Of a DNA stretch of 64,000 bases, positions 36,817-44,351 are shown in pieces. Location of the stretch: assembly GCF_005869845.1 (NCBI RefSeq), contig NZ_VAWF01000001.1:1798001-1862000 (forward strand). The letters are read 5' to 3'. The translations under genes and the position numbers were made by a program. How positions within the stretch are numbered: position 1 is the first letter of the stretch; every line of letters begins with the position of its first letter. The notes under the pieces are model-generated. The model ran no database searches and was not told the DNA's origin. It saw only the letters and a program-made list of their open reading frames with translations. This DNA is from Fodinibius saliphilus (GTDB taxonomy: Bacteria; Bacteroidota; Rhodothermia; Balneolales; Balneolaceae).

Positions 36817-37014
36817 ATGAAATCTCTCGCTAAAAAACTACTCGCTGTCACTTTCGCTTTTGCCCTGTTCACCGGTTGTGCTTCCGTTACCGACCCCGGC
36901 CTCGATACCACACCTGAGCAGAACAACTCCGAAGTCACCCAGGATACCCCTGATCGCGACGGCTTCGACTCCGACTCCGACATGAGCACCATCTACGACA
37001 AGCCCGAACTGTAA
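36817..37014 (+). CDS. Tiny acidic lipoprotein, copy 1
   Basis: A 65-residue protein: basic start (MKSLAKKLL), hydrophobic signal and lipobox FTGC (Cys21), leaving a 45-residue mature tail rich in Asp, Glu, Thr and Ser with no hydrophobic core (for example DRDGFDSDSDMSTIYD). It is probably a small membrane-anchored, disordered protein. It is GC-rich with codons (GAC, CTC, CGC, ACC) unlike its AT-rich surroundings, similar to groEL here, which suggests very high expression. It is the first gene after two ECF promoters. I do not recognise a family. Confidence 0.8.
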   Translation: MKSLAKKLLAVTFAFALFTGCASVTDPGLDTTPEQNNSEVTQDTPDRDGFDSDSDMSTIYDKPEL

Positions 37015-37308
37015 TCACTGCCTGACGTTACCTTTTTAACTCAAAACACTTTTATCATTATGAAAACGCTCGCTAAAAAACTACTCGCTGTCACTTTCGC
37101 TTTTGCCCTGTTCACCGGTTGTGCTTCCGTTACCGACCCCGGCCTCGATACCACACCTGAGCAGAACAACTCCGAAGTCACCCAGGATACCCCTGATCGC
37201 GACGGCTTCGACTCCGACTCCGACATGAGCACCATCTACGACAAGCCCGAACTGTAATCACTGCCTGACGTTACCTTTTTAACTCAAAACACTTTTATCA
37301 TTATGAAA
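36826..37308 (+). repeat. Tandem 243-base duplication of the lipoprotein gene
   Basis: The block 36826-37065 is repeated at 37069-37308 with no difference that I can see. Copy starts are 243 bases apart and only codon 3 differs (TCT against ACG). The unit covers most of the gene plus a 45-base spacer and ends in TATGAAA, so a third copy begins at 37303 but diverges after two codons. Confidence 0.95.
37060..37257 (+). CDS. Tiny acidic lipoprotein, copy 2
   Basis: A 65-residue near-copy of the lipoprotein at 36817; only residue 3 differs (Thr for Ser). Signal peptide, lipobox Cys21 and acidic tail are identical, as is the 3' flanking sequence. Perfect identity even at silent positions points to a recent duplication or ongoing gene conversion, and to selection for gene dosage. 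It is probably co-transcribed with copy 1 (45-base gap). Confidence 0.8.
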   Translation: MKTLAKKLLAVTFAFALFTGCASVTDPGLDTTPEQNNSEVTQDTPDRDGFDSDSDMSTIYDKPEL

Positions 37309-37439
37309 GTGACAGTCTGCCTTAGCTAGGCTAAGATCTATATTTTTAACAAAAATTTTGCTTTACTGTAATAGTACCATAGATTTAATCTAGAACGACC
37401 AAAAGAAATGGCATATCAATCCTAGCTAAGATCTATCTG
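37303..37439 (+). other. Truncated third repeat start and leader of the CHAT gene
   Basis: ATGAAA at 37303 begins a third lipoprotein start that runs only eight codons to TAG. A short hairpin CTTAGC-TAG-GCTAAG (37321-37335) follows. The sequence CTAAGATCTAT occurs at 37331-37341 and again at 37426-37436, just before the CHAT gene. Confidence 0.7.
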
Positions 37440-40400
37440 ATGTTGTTAGTTATTCTATTCAGCTTCTTTCAAATTGTTGCGGGGTCTGATAGCTCTGAGC
37501 TATTACATAACTCAAAACAACAAGCCAAACACTATGCAAAACAGATAGAAAACGGAATAAACACCGACGAGAACCTGTGGGCACTCAGCTTATTAGCCAG
37601 TGAAAAAGATGAGCTGAGAGACTTTATTGAACAACTTAATCGAAAGAAAAATTTCCATCCATCTTTTGATGAGGTCAACAAAAATTTTCATCAGCAGTTA
37701 AAAAAAGTAGTCTGGCATACAGGCTCTGTAGATCTATTTATCGGACTGCTTCTCCGCACCGAAACTATTCAAAGAAAGAAGAATCTCTATACTGATTTTA
37801 TATCACGCTTTACCCTCCCTTCTACTAGTAATATCCAATATGAAAAACTAGTACAAACTATTGTTCAAAACAAAACAATAGACCGAGAGAGTCTGAATCC
37901 GAATAAGTTTGTTCTTCCTCACTTTTTCCTGTTGTTTAGCAGTAGTCAAAATGATCTATTGAGTAAATCCTACCGAGAAAAGATAATACAAAGCTGGAAC
38001 ACAAGCATTTCAGACGAAAAGGACCTAAAAAAAACGCTGGCCCAATTTAGTTACTTCAGAACCCTCTACCTTGAAGACCAATATTCCAACACCTCCTCCC
38101 TTTATAATACACTGATTAATAACAAACTCTTTCCCAATTCCTCCCTTAAGCTGCGCACATTCCGCCTCCTCGACTACTCAATGTATCGACTAGGTTTCTA
38201 TGACCGTAATCTGGAAATTGCTCGAAATATTACGCTCCCATTAGCAGATTACTTAAATCGCAAAAAACTAAAACAGCAGATTAAATATTCCACTGGAATC
38301 AATCTATATAATATTGGTAAAATTAAGGCTGCAAATAAAGTCTATTTGGAGATACTTAAACAAATAGAAAAAAACAATCCTCCGATTAAATTCTCAGCGC
38401 TCTATAATAACTTAGCGTTAACTCACTACAAACTAGGACAGTATGCAAGATATTTGGATCTACAATTTCAGGCTTTAGAAACAGCCAAAAATAAGGAGAA
38501 CTACGACCACCAAATTGAAATCCTAAATAATCTTTTTATTTACCATCGAAAAACTAATGATCAGGAGAATGCCTTAGCATACCTGCAAACAGCAAGAAAA
38601 TTGGCGCAGAAAAAAAATAACAGCTCAGATTTGGGAACATTGTATATGCTGAATGGTTCTTTTTATCGGAAATTCAGGAATGATTTTCAGAAAGCCCATA
38701 TTTTTTTCAACAAGGCTGAAGAGCATCTATCCTCTTCAACTGATACCAAAGCATATATAGAGTTATTAAATGAACAAGCAGAAACTTATTCTGAGCAAAG
38801 AAAGTTTAAAAAAGCAATCGAAAAACAAGATAAGATTCTCAAATTAGCTCCCAATAAAAATAACCCAAACTTTATTGAAGCTACTATAAACAAAGCCTTA
38901 AACTACCTTAACAGTGAACAGAAAGGTAAAGCTGGCTCTCTAATCACAGAGTTTAAAAACAAAAACCTTAAGCTTCTTGATTTTGAACAAATCATAAAAG
39001 CAAAAACTATTGAAGCAAACTATCTATACCTAACTGGGAAACCTCATAAAGCACTCGCCATTCTTAATCCCGCTCTTGAGCAGGTAATTGTTAGAGCCAG
39101 AAGCAGCGCAGATCTAAAATCTGGTTTTTGGCATATCGAAGATGAGTATTTAGATGCTTTTGAGTTGGCCGTATCTATTTATTTAAAAGAAGACCAGCCG
39201 GACAAAGCAACACAAGTACTAGACCAACTTAAGACTATCAATGATTCCCGTTATTATCAGAACCCTCTTGTTAAATCGAGTTTATTGAATGAGTCCGAGC
39301 TGACCCAATATAAGAAGCTGACCAAACAGCTGGATGCCAATCGAAAAAGATTACTGACTGCTCCAGAGGATGAACAGTTTCAAATTCGCCAGCGCATAAG
39401 CAAACTTAACCTCAAAAAACGGAAGCTGGATAAAAAACTTACTAGAAAAGAAGGATCAGAAACAGTTTCAATACATAAAATCCAAAGTCAACTCTCTGCC
39501 CGTGAAATGATCATGCATGTGACTGAGCTGAAAAATAAATATTACATTGCTAAAATCAGTCGGTCGGATGTAGAAATGCAAACTGTTTCACTAGATTCAA
39601 CACTTCGCAATCTATTTTCAAATTCTGTTACACAAGTAGCTACCCATAAAACAAATCTCGACTCCTTATATACAGTCACAAAGCTACTTGGTATTAATGA
39701 TATACCTGGGCACATTGAACAGATAACCATTATCCCTGACAGTTATTTATACCAGCTTCCTATTGATATTCTACCTCTCGCGAAACCAACACACAACTAC
39801 AGTTATGGGGAAGCTACATACCTTATTGAAAAGTATAACACACAGTACCTTACTTCTCTTGACGAAGTAATTAATAAAAATAATGAACCGTCTAATATTC
39901 AAAACCCCTTGAGTTATGTTGGTTACGGTGTCTCCGAATTTAATTCTTACAAAGAAAAAAAACTTGTACCATTACCCTTTGCCCAAAAAGAAGTGACTTC
40001 CATAGCGAATAGGTTAACAAATCTATCTGAAGTACAAACTTTTATTAACCAGAACTCTACCAAAGAAACGTTTAAACGCACAGCACCAAAGGCACGTATC
40101 TTACATATGGCTACTCATAGTTCTGTCTCTGAACGCGATCCTATGTTCTCTACGATGTATATGAGCAAACAGCAGGCAGCTGCAGATACCACTTTTGAAG
40201 ACCAAATATTTGCTTATGAACTTTTTGAACTGAACCTTAACAGCGATATGATTATGCTAAACTCGTGTGAGTCTGGGTCAGGGTCATATATACAGGGAAC
40301 AGGAGTCATGGGCATTAGTCGGGCCCTTCGTTATGCCGGTGCAGAGTCGCTAGTCTTGAATTTATGGTCGGTAAATGACATGCTGGCTTCTGATTTTGCA

Positions 40401-40679
40401 GTCCATTTTTATGAACAATTAAATGAAGGAAAATCGAAAGCTGAAGCCCTACAAGCGACAAAACGGTATTTCCTCGAGAATAAAAATGCCAGCCCTCATT
40501 TTTGGGGTCCCTATATGTTAATAGGGGATTCACAACCTATTGTAAGGCCCGATTACAACAAAAATATGGCTTTAGCCGGCACCTTCGTTTTTTATTTCTT
40601 GTTGATGGTAGGTCTATCTTACATGGCAGAACAGGGAATCTTTTTTAACAATAATGGGAATAAGCAGCATAACATCTAG
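37440..40679 (+). CDS. TPR-CHAT protein (caspase-like protease), membrane-anchored
   Basis: A 1079-residue protein. A hydrophobic start (about 3-15) suggests export or anchoring. Residues about 230-620 are helical TPR-type repeats (for example NNLALTHYKLGQYARYLDLQ). The C-terminal CHAT caspase-like domain has the dyad His893 (HMATHSS) and Cys943 (LNSCESGSG), then GVMGISRALRYAGAESLV. A C-terminal membrane helix lies at about 1043-1061. The frame is open back to 37389 without an ATG, so a non-ATG start adding Lys residues before the signal is possible. It lies between the sigma factor's targets and the anti-sigma-like gene and ends in a strong terminator (40692-40719). Proteolysis of a regulator or of the lipoproteins is an inference from CHAT systems such as Csx29. 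Confidence 0.92.
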   Translation: MLLVILFSFFQIVAGSDSSELLHNSKQQAKHYAKQIENGINTDENLWALSLLASEKDELRDFIEQLNRKKNFHPSFDEVNKNFHQQLKKVVWHTGSVDLFIGLLLRTETIQRKKNLYTDFISRFTLPSTSNIQYEKLVQTIVQNKTIDRESLNPNKFVLPHFFLLFSSSQNDLLSKSYREKIIQSWNTSISDEKDLKKTLAQFSYFRTLYLEDQYSNTSSLYNTLINNKLFPNSSLKLRTFRLLDYSMYRLGFYDRNLEIARNITLPLADYLNRKKLKQQIKYSTGINLYNIGKIKAANKVYLEILKQIEKNNPPIKFSALYNNLALTHYKLGQYARYLDLQFQALETAKNKENYDHQIEILNNLFIYHRKTNDQENALAYLQTARKLAQKKNNSSDLGTLYMLNGSFYRKFRNDFQKAHIFFNKAEEHLSSSTDTKAYIELLNEQAETYSEQRKFKKAIEKQDKILKLAPNKNNPNFIEATINKALNYLNSEQKGKAGSLITEFKNKNLKLLDFEQIIKAKTIEANYLYLTGKPHKALAILNPALEQVIVRARSSADLKSGFWHIEDEYLDAFELAVSIYLKEDQPDKATQVLDQLKTINDSRYYQNPLVKSSLLNESELTQYKKLTKQLDANRKRLLTAPEDEQFQIRQRISKLNLKKRKLDKKLTRKEGSETVSIHKIQSQLSAREMIMHVTELKNKYYIAKISRSDVEMQTVSLDSTLRNLFSNSVTQVATHKTNLDSLYTVTKLLGINDIPGHIEQITIIPDSYLYQLPIDILPLAKPTHNYSYGEATYLIEKYNTQYLTSLDEVINKNNEPSNIQNPLSYVGYGVSEFNSYKEKKLVPLPFAQKEVTSIANRLTNLSEVQTFINQNSTKETFKRTAPKARILHMATHSSVSERDPMFSTMYMSKQQAAADTTFEDQIFAYELFELNLNSDMIMLNSCESGSGSYIQGTGVMGISRALRYAGAESLVLNLWSVNDMLASDFAVHFYEQLNEGKSKAEALQATKRYFLENKNASPHFWGPYMLIGDSQPIVRPDYNKNMALAGTFVFYFLLMVGLSYMAEQGIFFNNNGNKQHNI

Positions 40680-40691
40680 CAAAAATAGAAT

Positions 40692-40719
40692 AGGCCGGAA
40701 GGATATTTCCTTCCGGCCT
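40692..40719. terminator. Terminator between the CHAT and anti-sigma-like genes
   Basis: AGGCCGGAAGG (40692-40702) and CCTTCCGGCCT (40709-40719) form a perfect 11-bp stem with a 6-base loop followed by TTTATT; it can serve both convergent genes. Confidence 0.9.
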
Positions 40720-40758
40720 TTTATTCATTTCCTGATACTAGAAGAGTTGCTTTTTTCT

Positions 40759-41490
40759 TTAGTCAGAAAGGGCGTCAAGATAACTTTTAGAAACTCTGCG
40801 GTAAGCCCCATTTAAATCATACGCTTTTTCAATATGCGTTCGTGCCTTCACAAGCTGATCTATATGGAAGTAGGCGTTACCCACATACCAATATGCCTTT
40901 TCTAACATAAGAAGATCCACTTTCTCTTTGTGTTCTATCACTCGCTCATAATGATTAATGGATTCTCGATAATTACCCTCATTATAATAGAGAGATCCTA
41001 AGTTTAAACTTAATTCAGCAATCCAGGAAGGTTTTGACGCCTTTTCCAACTCACTATCTAATAAATTAATGGCTTCAGTGACTGCCCCTGTATTGGCTAG
41101 ACGTATTGCATCCCGAATAACCTTAGAGTCATCCTGAGCCATATTACCATCTTCAGAACGATAATAATCAAGCTCAATACTAGAGATTGGTTCTAAAGAT
41201 CGTGTGTTATTTTGGTTATAAATATTCATATAACCTACTACGCCAACTAAAAAGATAACTATGGCTGCAGCAGCATAAAACCATTTTTTTCTTCTTTTCT
41301 GAATTTGACGTTCTTCCTTCTTCTTTTCAATAACAGCCTTCACATTTGCAACACTTTTCATATAGTCCAGATGGTAACCATCCTGGATCAATTCTGCCCA
41401 TAGCTCGTCTGTCTCTCTTGGCGAAAGCTCTCCATTGACATACTTGTCAATTTTTTCTTCCAACTGCTTTTCATTATAGCTCTCAATCAT
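40759..41490 (-). CDS. Membrane anti-sigma-like protein with extracytoplasmic TPRs
   Basis: A 243-residue single-pass protein. The first 60 residues (LEEKIDKYVNGELSPRETDE...) look like the cytoplasmic helical part of anti-sigma factors (the 'YxxGELSPxE' pattern), followed by a basic stretch, a membrane helix (about 70-88) and a C-terminal region (about 120-243) with TPR-like repeats (SLNLGSLYYNEGNYRESINHYERVI and AYWYVGNAYFHIDQLVKARTHIEKAY in shorter segments). It should hold the ECF sigma factor at the membrane and sense an outside or CHAT-linked signal. A minus-strand copy of the ECF promoter lies 118 bases before its start, which fits negative feedback. The anti-sigma assignment is by pattern and context, not by a zinc motif. 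Confidence 0.8.
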   Translation of the reverse strand: MIESYNEKQLEEKIDKYVNGELSPRETDELWAELIQDGYHLDYMKSVANVKAVIEKKKEERQIQKRRKKWFYAAAAIVIFLVGVVGYMNIYNQNNTRSLEPISSIELDYYRSEDGNMAQDDSKVIRDAIRLANTGAVTEAINLLDSELEKASKPSWIAELSLNLGSLYYNEGNYRESINHYERVIEHKEKVDLLMLEKAYWYVGNAYFHIDQLVKARTHIEKAYDLNGAYRRVSKSYLDALSD

Positions 41491-41607
41491 GATTCTTCAC
41501 GTTTAAATTTTACTTAAATATATCTTACAATACCCTCAAAGGATAATGTCTGCAGCAACCCAACATAATGACTATCGTAATCCAATTATGTTTTCATCAA
41601 TTCATGT

Positions 41608-41638
41608 AACAAGAGTATTTTAAATCCCATTTGTTACA
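41608..41638 (-). promoter_or_regulatory. ECF-type promoter 3, before the anti-sigma-like gene
   Basis: On the minus strand, TGTAACAAAT (41638-41629), an 11-base spacer and TACTCTTGTT (41617-41608). It is one base different in each box from promoters 1 and 2 and is 118 bases before the anti-sigma-like ATG. Confidence 0.75.
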
Positions 41639-41728
41639 AAATATTTTTGCATTTAGGATTAAAGCCAAATACTAATTAGCTTTGAACAGCTTTAAAAGTA
41701 CTTTAATCTTAAATATTAAAATTTTCTA

Positions 41729-43195
41729 ATGTTTTCCGGATTAAAATCTATGTCTAAATTAAATGGCCTATCAACACTAATCATTTTCCTCATAGTGTTA
41801 TCCGGGTGTCAAACAGAATATACTTCTACCATTTCAGGCAGTATTGACTACGTTGGCTCCGCAGATATTTTCATCTCAAAACAACCGGTTCACTATAAGT
41901 ATGCTCCCAAAAAACATTTCCCGGTGACTGTAAATGAGGAGGGGAATTTCTCACTTTCCCTACCAATTGATTCTACACAACTCATTAAGTTTAATGTTAA
42001 TGAACAAACTTATCCAGTTGTAGCTGAACCGGCACAACCCCTTAAGCTCAATATATCTTTTTCTCACTTCCCTGATTCTGTATCTGTTAGTGGATATCCT
42101 AAACCATGGGACCAAAGCTACTCAGATTATCGTAATAAACTTAAGCCCATACAACAAAAAATTAACAATGCTATCCCTGATTTTCGGGAAGGGAAACAAA
42201 CGAATATCACCGACTTATACAAAAAACGATATCAAATAGCGAAAAAACATTTATTTAACACGCCGCTGGTAGATATATACTATAAAGCAGTGGGTGAATA
42301 TTTAGTGAAAGAATTAGAGGAAGTTACCTATCAACGCACAAAACCAGACATCTCTCCAAAATCCAGACGAAAGCAAATCCTTGAAGAAGCCCAAGAGCTT
42401 AACTTCTTCACCTTTGAATCATTGCATTCACAACGTGCAGGTATTCGTGATTTCACCAATGCCTTTGCAAACACCTTTGGAGTTGAGGATAGCCTGGAAG
42501 AAAAATATGGTCAGGAACTGATGCAATACGACATTAAACGACTGGGATACGAAACCCTTGATTCAGCTCGCAGATCTGTACTCCAATATATCGATCAGAG
42601 AAAAGCTAAAGCATATGCAAAAATGTATCTCGTAGCTGAACGCATCGGAGAAATGTCTTTAGAAGTTGCAACGCCTAGCTACAAAAACTATTTAAAAAAG
42701 TACGAAAACTATCCTAAATACACATCATTTCTAAAATCATTCTATAGTCAGATTAAAAAGGTCTCACCCGGACAACCGGCAGTACCTTTTACCCTTCCTA
42801 ATAAAAATGAAGAGATGGTGAGTATGGAAGACTACGAAGGACGATATGTACTTCTCGATTTTTGGGCCAGCTGGTGTATTCCGTGCCTCGATGAATTTCC
42901 ACACATGAAGGATCTGTATAATAAATATTCTCGTGATCAATTTGAGATATTGGCGATTTCCATTGAAGAAGATAGTGTACGCTGGCGACAATCACTGCAA
43001 CAATTTAAGAATCCTTGGCCACAACTGTATGGCGGAAATGGCTTTCAGCAAGAAACATTTCGAACTTACCGGGGCGGCGGTATTCCTTTTTATATCCTCG
43101 TAGGCCCCGATGGAAAGATCGTTCGTTATAATGATGCGCGCCCTTCATTTAATCTCCCCAAACTACTAGACAGTTTAATTACACCGAAACAATAA
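41729..43195 (+). CDS. TlpA-family thioredoxin-like lipoprotein
   Basis: A 488-residue exported protein with lipobox LSGC (after MSKLNGLSTLIIFLIV) and an alternative start at Met8 (41750) that fits the signal better. Residues about 30-340 are the DUF4369-like region common in Bacteroidota TlpA proteins (TISGSIDYVGSADIFISK). Residues about 345-485 are the thioredoxin domain with the redox motif CIPC (Cys383, Cys386) in FWASWCIPC and the cis-Pro loop GGGIPFY. It would reduce disulphides in the periplasm. It overlaps none of its neighbours but the next gene (GH3) starts 3 bases later, so they are coupled. It is divergent from the anti-sigma-like gene. Confidence 0.9.
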   Translation: MFSGLKSMSKLNGLSTLIIFLIVLSGCQTEYTSTISGSIDYVGSADIFISKQPVHYKYAPKKHFPVTVNEEGNFSLSLPIDSTQLIKFNVNEQTYPVVAEPAQPLKLNISFSHFPDSVSVSGYPKPWDQSYSDYRNKLKPIQQKINNAIPDFREGKQTNITDLYKKRYQIAKKHLFNTPLVDIYYKAVGEYLVKELEEVTYQRTKPDISPKSRRKQILEEAQELNFFTFESLHSQRAGIRDFTNAFANTFGVEDSLEEKYGQELMQYDIKRLGYETLDSARRSVLQYIDQRKAKAYAKMYLVAERIGEMSLEVATPSYKNYLKKYENYPKYTSFLKSFYSQIKKVSPGQPAVPFTLPNKNEEMVSMEDYEGRYVLLDFWASWCIPCLDEFPHMKDLYNKYSRDQFEILAISIEEDSVRWRQSLQQFKNPWPQLYGGNGFQQETFRTYRGGGIPFYILVGPDGKIVRYNDARPSFNLPKLLDSLITPKQ

Positions 43196-43198
43196 AAG

Positions 43199-44317
43199 AT
43201 GGCTCGCTTACTACTATTTTTTTTAGTTTTCTCATTTCTTTCAGGCAATATAAATGGTCAATCCTTATCAAAAACCCTTGACGAAATACCGCTGAATAAA
43301 AAAATTGGTCAAATGTTGACCATTGGATTTCGTGGCATGACCATAGCTGACACCAATCATATAGTCCGCGATATACAAAAGTATCACTTGGGAGGAGTCA
43401 TACTCTTTGACTATGATGTACCTCGGGGCCAAGCCAAAAGAAATATACGATCATCCGAACAACTTAAAACCTTGGTGAAAAAGCTTAAGGCGTTATCTTA
43501 TTCTCCCCTAATTGTTTCAATAGATCAGGAAGGAGGAAAGGTGAATCGCCTTAAACCTAAATACGGATTCCCTCCATCGGTTTCAGCACAATATTTGGGA
43601 GAACTAAATAATATTGATAGTACCAGAAAGTATGCACGACGCACTGCGCATACCCTTTCCAAAATTGGTATTAACGTTGATTTTGCACCTGTCGTGGATC
43701 TAAATGTAAATCCGGACAATCCCATTATTGGAAAACTTGGTCGCAGTTATTCTTCCAAACCTACAACTGTTGTAAAGCATGCCGGTACATTTATACAAAC
43801 CTTAAATGAATACGATATACAAACCGTCTTAAAACATTTTCCGGGCCATGGCAGCTCAAAAAAAGACTCTCACCTCGGGGTTGTTGATGTAACTGATACA
43901 TGGTCAGAGAAAGAACTTATTCCTTACCGGCAGCTCATTAATACTGGTAAAGCTGATGCTATTATGACGGCCCATATTTTCAATGCACAAATTGACTCCA
44001 GCTATCCTGCTACTTTATCAAAACCTACAATCACAGGCCTTTTGAGAAACAAGTTGGAATATGATGGGGTGATATTTTCAGATGATATGATGATGGGAGC
44101 AATCCGCAAAGAGTACGGCTTACAAACAGCTATTAAACAAGCTATTATGGCCGGCGTCGATATCCTCGCCTTTGGAAATAATTCGATTTATGATCCGAAT
44201 ATCGTACCAAAAGCCCATCGCATAATAACTGAACTTGTAGATAAGGGAGTTATTAATGAAGAACAAATTGATCAGTCTTATAAACGTATTATAAGATTTA
44301 AAACACAGTTAAAATAA
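43199..44317 (+). CDS. Secreted GH3 beta-N-acetylhexosaminidase (NagZ-like)
   Basis: A 372-residue single-domain GH3 enzyme with an N-terminal signal (about 1-20, ending INGQS). SIDQEGGKVNRL, the NagZ-type His/Asp loop in KHFPGHGSSKKDSH, and the nucleophile Asp in FSDDMMMGAI are present. The family removes GlcNAc from peptidoglycan or chitin fragments. NagZ is usually cytoplasmic, whereas this copy is exported. It is tightly coupled to the TlpA-like gene (3-base gap) and next to the ECF cluster rather than to the GlcNAc locus. The gene ends in a convergent terminator. Confidence 0.92.
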   Translation: MARLLLFFLVFSFLSGNINGQSLSKTLDEIPLNKKIGQMLTIGFRGMTIADTNHIVRDIQKYHLGGVILFDYDVPRGQAKRNIRSSEQLKTLVKKLKALSYSPLIVSIDQEGGKVNRLKPKYGFPPSVSAQYLGELNNIDSTRKYARRTAHTLSKIGINVDFAPVVDLNVNPDNPIIGKLGRSYSSKPTTVVKHAGTFIQTLNEYDIQTVLKHFPGHGSSKKDSHLGVVDVTDTWSEKELIPYRQLINTGKADAIMTAHIFNAQIDSSYPATLSKPTITGLLRNKLEYDGVIFSDDMMMGAIRKEYGLQTAIKQAIMAGVDILAFGNNSIYDPNIVPKAHRIITELVDKGVINEEQIDQSYKRIIRFKTQLK

Positions 44318-44319
44318 CA

Positions 44320-44343
44320 GGCAGTGGCTTTTTCACCACTGCC
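44320..44343. terminator. Convergent terminator GH3 / S9 peptidase
   Basis: GGCAGTGG (44320-44327) and CCACTGCC (44336-44343) form an 8-bp perfect stem; it lies between the stops of two convergent genes. Confidence 0.7.
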
Positions 44344-44351
44344 CGGATAAT

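Noticed and set aside
37060-37257. Possible assembly duplication rather than real second lipoprotein gene
   Set aside because: Codon 3 differs between the copies (TCT against ACG), so they are not a simple double copy of one read stretch; still listed as something to confirm.
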